Below, piece by piece: positions 23,301 through 24,515 of a stretch of 24,515 nucleotides of DNA. Below the pieces are notes generated by a model. It was not told the origin of the DNA. It searched no databases and worked only from the letters and a program-made list of their open reading frames with translations. This stretch comes from Bodo saltans. Its lineage: Eukaryota; Euglenozoa; Kinetoplastea; Eubodonida; Bodonidae. Positions within the stretch are counted from its first letter, which is position 1. Each line of letters begins with the position of its first letter. The position numbers were made by a program, and so were the translations under genes. The stretch is from contig CYKH01001726.1 of assembly GCA_001460835.1 (NCBI GenBank), positions 1-24,515 on the forward strand, written 5' to 3'.

Positions 23301-24515
23301 AGTAGGATACAACTGGATGATGAACAACCTCACCACCACCGCGTCACCGTTATCAGCAACTTTAGTCCCCTGTGCGGATCAATTGAATTCCGGGTCGTCG
23401 ACCAGCACGTTTAGGTCCGCAGTAAATACGTCAGCCTTTACAATTCAACCTCGAAATGACTCGTCATCGTTGTTTGGTTCCTGGAACGTCGCATTCAACG
23501 CCGAACCGACACCCAGCGGGACTGTGTCTCTGTGCTTTTACACGCCAGATTCCCGCATGCCCGCGTTACCATCTTCCTCCTCGATTGATGGTGTTTCTGT
23601 TACATCTTACTCATCAGCGGCGCTCCAGCAGGACAGGCTCTTTTATGCCGGTGACATTACCGTGGACCCACTGTTGCAGACTGCACTCCCTATTGGTAGC
23701 TCCTGTGACGTGGCAACCAACTACACCGTCTACGGCGCCAGAAGCGTTGGCGCTGCAGGTGTTTTGTTGATCAAGCTTGATGAACGCAACAACAACAAGG
23801 ACCTACTGAAGTTTTCGACGGGATTGGTAAACGCGACGTCAGCGTGTATTGCTGCTGGTGTTGCGCTCTCTCGGCGCTACGTGTCCAATAGTACTCTTGG
23901 CATCTACGTCACGACAATTTCTGTGGCTGTTACGAGCGCAGCCTCCCTTTCTAACCGAACGTTCTTCCTTCCAAGCCATACGATGTCTCAACGTGGCTAC
24001 TACGGAGTTTGCTACATCGGCCCAAGTGGCGATGTGTACAGCTTCGAGGCACCGGTTATCCTCCGTCTTCGTCCGTTTGCCGCAGCTGTGGCAATCCCAG
24101 CCGTTGCGCTTGGTATCTATGGAGCGGTGATAAGTAATGTTTCGACCACCGTCGTCAGCTCGGTAGATGGCTCGCTCCTCACAACGGTGAATAAAGTTGT
24201 GAAGATCTTTAGCGGTGTCGCAACTCCTTTCAACATCCTCGGCGGCGGTGTAGATCCTGCACTTGATACCATTTACATAGTACCGAAGGACCTCCCTTGC
24301 CAAATGTCCAACATGGTGGACTCCACCGGTTATGGTGTGTGGGCAACGAACGGGAGCAATGCACTTGTTGTCAACACAACAACATCGCTGGTAGGGAGTG
24401 TGTGGTACCGTGCAACGTTAGCACCAAACAGCGATGCCTATTTGTATGCCATGTGTGTTCAACAAACTGGAGTCCCTCTTCCTGCTACCTCATCGGTATC
24501 GGCCACGACCACCAG
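20218..24515 (+). CDS. Giant surface protein, segment 3 (N-glycosylated multi-module ectodomain, cut by window end)
   Basis: Frame 1 is open from 20185 to the window end without a stop. It begins meaningfully at copy 2 of the 113-bp duplication and gives about 1,430 codons. The sequence is not stalk-like: it has paired Cys, many hydrophobic strands and roughly 40 N-x-Ser/Thr sequons by eye. A recurring hydrophobic-Cys-hydrophobic strand (VVCY, ALCV, NLCL, SVCL, RLCF, VLCW, HVCL, SLCF, GVCY, AMCV) occurs at Cys codons 20359, 20902, 21508, 21832, 22177, 22717, 23131, 23533, 24010 and 24454. This suggests tandem beta-sandwich-like modules of about 110-200 residues. A hydrophobic 19-residue stretch at 24076-24132 is followed by more ectodomain. 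The membrane anchor, if any, lies beyond the window. I do not recognise a named family; an extracellular head domain on the stalk is inferred. Confidence 0.85.

Noticed and set aside
1-24515. Search for tRNA, rRNA, CRISPR arrays, transposons or virus-derived elements
   Set aside because: No cloverleaf, rRNA core, spaced direct repeats, reverse transcriptase, transposase or terminal repeats were recognised by eye; the only clear DNA-level direct repeat is the 113-bp duplication.

Overview
The window looks like nuclear DNA of a kinetoplastid protist, most likely a free-living bodonid such as Bodo saltans. Every convincing gene is on the + strand, none needs a spliced intron, and each start codon is preceded by a pyrimidine-rich tract ending in AG, the pattern of trans-splice acceptors inside a polycistronic unit. 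The species assignment is inference; no rRNA or other marker gene is present.

Layout. Positions 1-585 are gene-poor leader sequence. Two tandem paralogues follow (586-1827 and 2322-3956), each with two MYND zinc fingers at the N-terminus and a shared tail at the C-terminus. Next come a large protein combining a coiled coil, an F-box-like helix set and a chromo-barrel/Tudor-knot domain (4288-6747), then an aprataxin-type HIT/zinc-finger DNA end-repair enzyme (6976-7716).

From 7921 to the window end, about two thirds of the window, runs what looks like one gigantic secreted or surface protein. It has a signal peptide, then about 3,900 residues of Ser/Thr-rich, nearly Cys-free, mucin-like stalk with an acidic landmark about every 30 residues. 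This switches abruptly near 19,730 to a Cys-containing ectodomain rich in N-glycosylation sequons, built of loosely repeated modules that each carry a hydrophobic-Cys-hydrophobic strand. The gene is cut by the window end; at least about 5,500 codons are visible.

The giant gene is not in one frame. It changes frame in a short pyrimidine run near 18,800-18,822. It returns to the original frame at an imperfect 113-bp tandem duplication (20,105-20,330), whose two copies differ at four sites, three of them silent. This second break looks like an unmerged overlap between two diverged alleles, paralogues or contigs at least as much as a biological mutation.

The genes do not form an obvious pathway, as expected for kinetoplastid polycistrons. 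The most distinctive content is the giant stalked surface protein, the twin-MYND pair with shared short motifs, and the F-box-like plus chromo-barrel fusion.
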